The notes below the pieces were generated by a model. The model saw nothing but the letters and a program-made list of their open reading frames with translations. It was not told where the DNA came from and did no database searches. The position numbers were made by a program, and so were the translations under genes. Below, in pieces: positions 7,041 to 7,449 of a stretch of DNA of 7,449 bases. The stretch's first letter is position 1; each line of letters starts with the position of its first letter. Source of the DNA: Candidatus Iainarchaeum sp. (lineage in GTDB: Archaea > Iainarchaeota > Iainarchaeia > Iainarchaeales > DTGL01); the NCBI GenBank assembly GCA_017608575.1, contig JAFCFP010000052.1:1-7449 (forward strand), read 5' to 3'.

Positions 7041-7051
7041 TATGTATAAAA
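7041..7051 (-). promoter_or_regulatory. Candidate TATA box in the divergent promoter region
   Basis: TTTTATACATA on the minus strand (TATGTATAAAA on the plus) lies about 50 nt before the prenyl synthase ATG, giving a start site near 7018 and a leader of about 25 nt. On the plus strand the TATAAAA part could serve the coiled-coil gene, with a start near 7072 and a leader of about 20 nt. It overlaps the inverted repeat at 7046-7069. Confidence 0.4.
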
Positions 7052-7155
7052 CAATTGAAATTGTTTTATTACTTGCTTTCCTAAATCTTGTATGGGTTTT
7101 CTTTCTCGGTTTTTTTCAAGGAAAAAAAAGGCTGAAGAGATTGAAATTGCGCTAG
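7042..7155 (+). CDS. Candidate small membrane peptide (37 aa) overlapping the coiled-coil gene
   Basis: ATG at 7042 opens a 37-codon frame ending in TAG at 7153. It encodes a short polar start (MYKTIE), one hydrophobic segment (about residues 5-25, including LLLAF and WVFFLGFF) and a very basic tail (KKRLKRLKLR). It overlaps the coiled-coil gene by 64 nt in a different frame. No good ribosome binding site is present. It contains A AAA AAA in phase (7122-7128); a -1 shift there would enter the coiled-coil frame exactly and give a membrane-anchored coiled-coil protein. It may be a real small protein, the true N-terminus of the next gene interrupted by a homopolymer error, or a chance frame in T-rich DNA. 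Confidence 0.3.
   Translation: MYKTIEIVLLLAFLNLVWVFFLGFFQGKKRLKRLKLR
7046..7069. repeat. Perfect inverted repeat, possible operator
   Basis: The arms ATAAAACAATT (7046-7056) and AATTGTTTTAT (7059-7069) are exact reverse complements around a 2-nt centre, GA. It sits between the divergently read prenyl synthase and coiled-coil genes and covers TATA-like bases, the position expected for an operator of a dimeric repressor. A partial copy, GAAATTGTTA, occurs at 7033-7042. It is also inside the candidate 37-aa frame, so a coding origin is possible. Confidence 0.45.
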
Positions 7156-7449
7156 ATGAAATAGCCAGCCTTGTGGAAAAAGAAAGCAGTGAAAAAATAA
7201 AAGAGCTTGAATTGGATATACACTCACGGCTTTCGGAAATAAAGCATTTGCTCAGCGAAGCAAAAGCCATGCTGTCTGAGCTAGAAAGCGAAAAAGTGCA
7301 GGCAAAAAACAAGCGCTTGGGAAAAATAGTGGAAACAAGCAGGGCAACAACCATAAAGAAAATGCATTCCCTGTTGGTGAAGCTTGAACCACCTGTCACT
7401 GCCTCTCTTGAAGAGGACGTAAATTATTGCCTTAATGCTGAATCACTCC
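7092..7449 (+). CDS. Coiled-coil protein of unknown function, 3' truncated
   Basis: A frame opens at the ATG at 7092 and stays open to the window end (119 complete codons). After a short basic, aromatic N-terminus (MGFLSRFFSRKKK), which could form an amphipathic membrane-binding helix, it is rich in Glu, Lys, Leu, Ile and Ser in heptad-like spacing (about residues 14-95), predicting long helices or a coiled coil. A turn at EPPVTASLEED follows near residue 105. I do not recognise a family and see no catalytic motif. The upstream in-frame stop at 7056-7058 means 7092 is the only ATG for this frame without a frameshift; there is no clear Shine-Dalgarno site. It is divergent from the prenyl synthase gene. 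Composition and length support real coding; the exact N-terminus is uncertain because of the overlapping membrane frame. Confidence 0.7.
   Translation, partial: MGFLSRFFSRKKKAEEIEIALDEIASLVEKESSEKIKELELDIHSRLSEIKHLLSEAKAMLSELESEKVQAKNKRLGKIVETSRATTIKKMHSLLVKLEPPVTASLEEDVNYCLNAESL

Noticed and set aside
7130..7170. Stem GGCTG/CAGCC as a frameshift-stimulating structure after the A8 run
   Set aside because: Only five base pairs close a loop of about 30 nt, and there is no spacer between the slippery run and the stem, so it is too weak to call as a feature.
7040..7399. 119-residue minus-strand frame at the right edge
   Set aside because: It is Ser- and Phe-rich, as expected for the complement of a Glu/Lys/Ser coiled-coil gene, and it crosses the divergent promoter region.
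1..7449. tRNA, rRNA, CRISPR array, insertion sequence or prophage
   Set aside because: I found no cloverleaf-like segment, spaced direct-repeat array, transposase motif or target-site duplication on reading both strands.

Overview
The window looks like part of a chromosome from an AT-rich archaeon, most likely a DPANN lineage. The archaeal evidence is a Pus10-type tRNA pseudouridine synthase, an isoprenoid-lipid type trans-prenyl diphosphate synthase, TATA-like boxes at spacings that suit archaeal promoters, and GGTGA-like ribosome binding sites 3-4 nt before several starts. The combination with a full pyruvate, phosphate dikinase and a double-domain ThyX-like protein also suits DPANN archaea, but the exact lineage cannot be fixed by reading alone. 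All strong genes are intact and of family-typical composition. I see no rRNA, tRNA, CRISPR array, insertion sequence or phage signature.

Layout: (1) 2-1165 (+), the 3' part of a double ThyX-like gene that enters from outside the window. (2) 1239-2015 (+), a MinD-type ATPase with a C-terminal membrane-targeting helix. (3) 2016-2245, a gap holding a T-rich tract, a candidate 46-aa single-span membrane protein on the minus strand (2031-2171), and an AT-rich promoter region. (4) 2246-4906 (+), pyruvate, phosphate dikinase, followed after 7 nt by (5) 4914-5930 (+), pus10; these two are probably one transcript. (6) 5935-6993 (-), a polyprenyl/geranylgeranyl diphosphate synthase converging on pus10 with only 4 nt between the stops. 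(7) 6994-7091, a short divergent promoter region with a perfect 11-bp-arm inverted repeat, and then a coiled-coil protein from 7092 (+) that runs off the window. A 37-codon membrane-peptide frame (7042-7155) overlaps the start of the coiled-coil gene and meets it at an A8 run.

The genes are mostly housekeeping: thymidylate or flavin chemistry, cell or membrane positioning, central carbon metabolism (PEP/pyruvate), tRNA T-arm modification and isoprenoid chain synthesis. They do not form one pathway. The less ordinary points are the complementary loss of active-site residues between the two ThyX halves, the changed acidic residues in the MinD switch I loop, a short Pus10 without its usual N-terminal zinc region, an altered second Asp motif and an open chain-length pocket in the prenyl synthase, and the two candidate small membrane proteins. 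One of these might be joined to the coiled-coil gene by a -1 slippery heptamer, or by a homopolymer length error.
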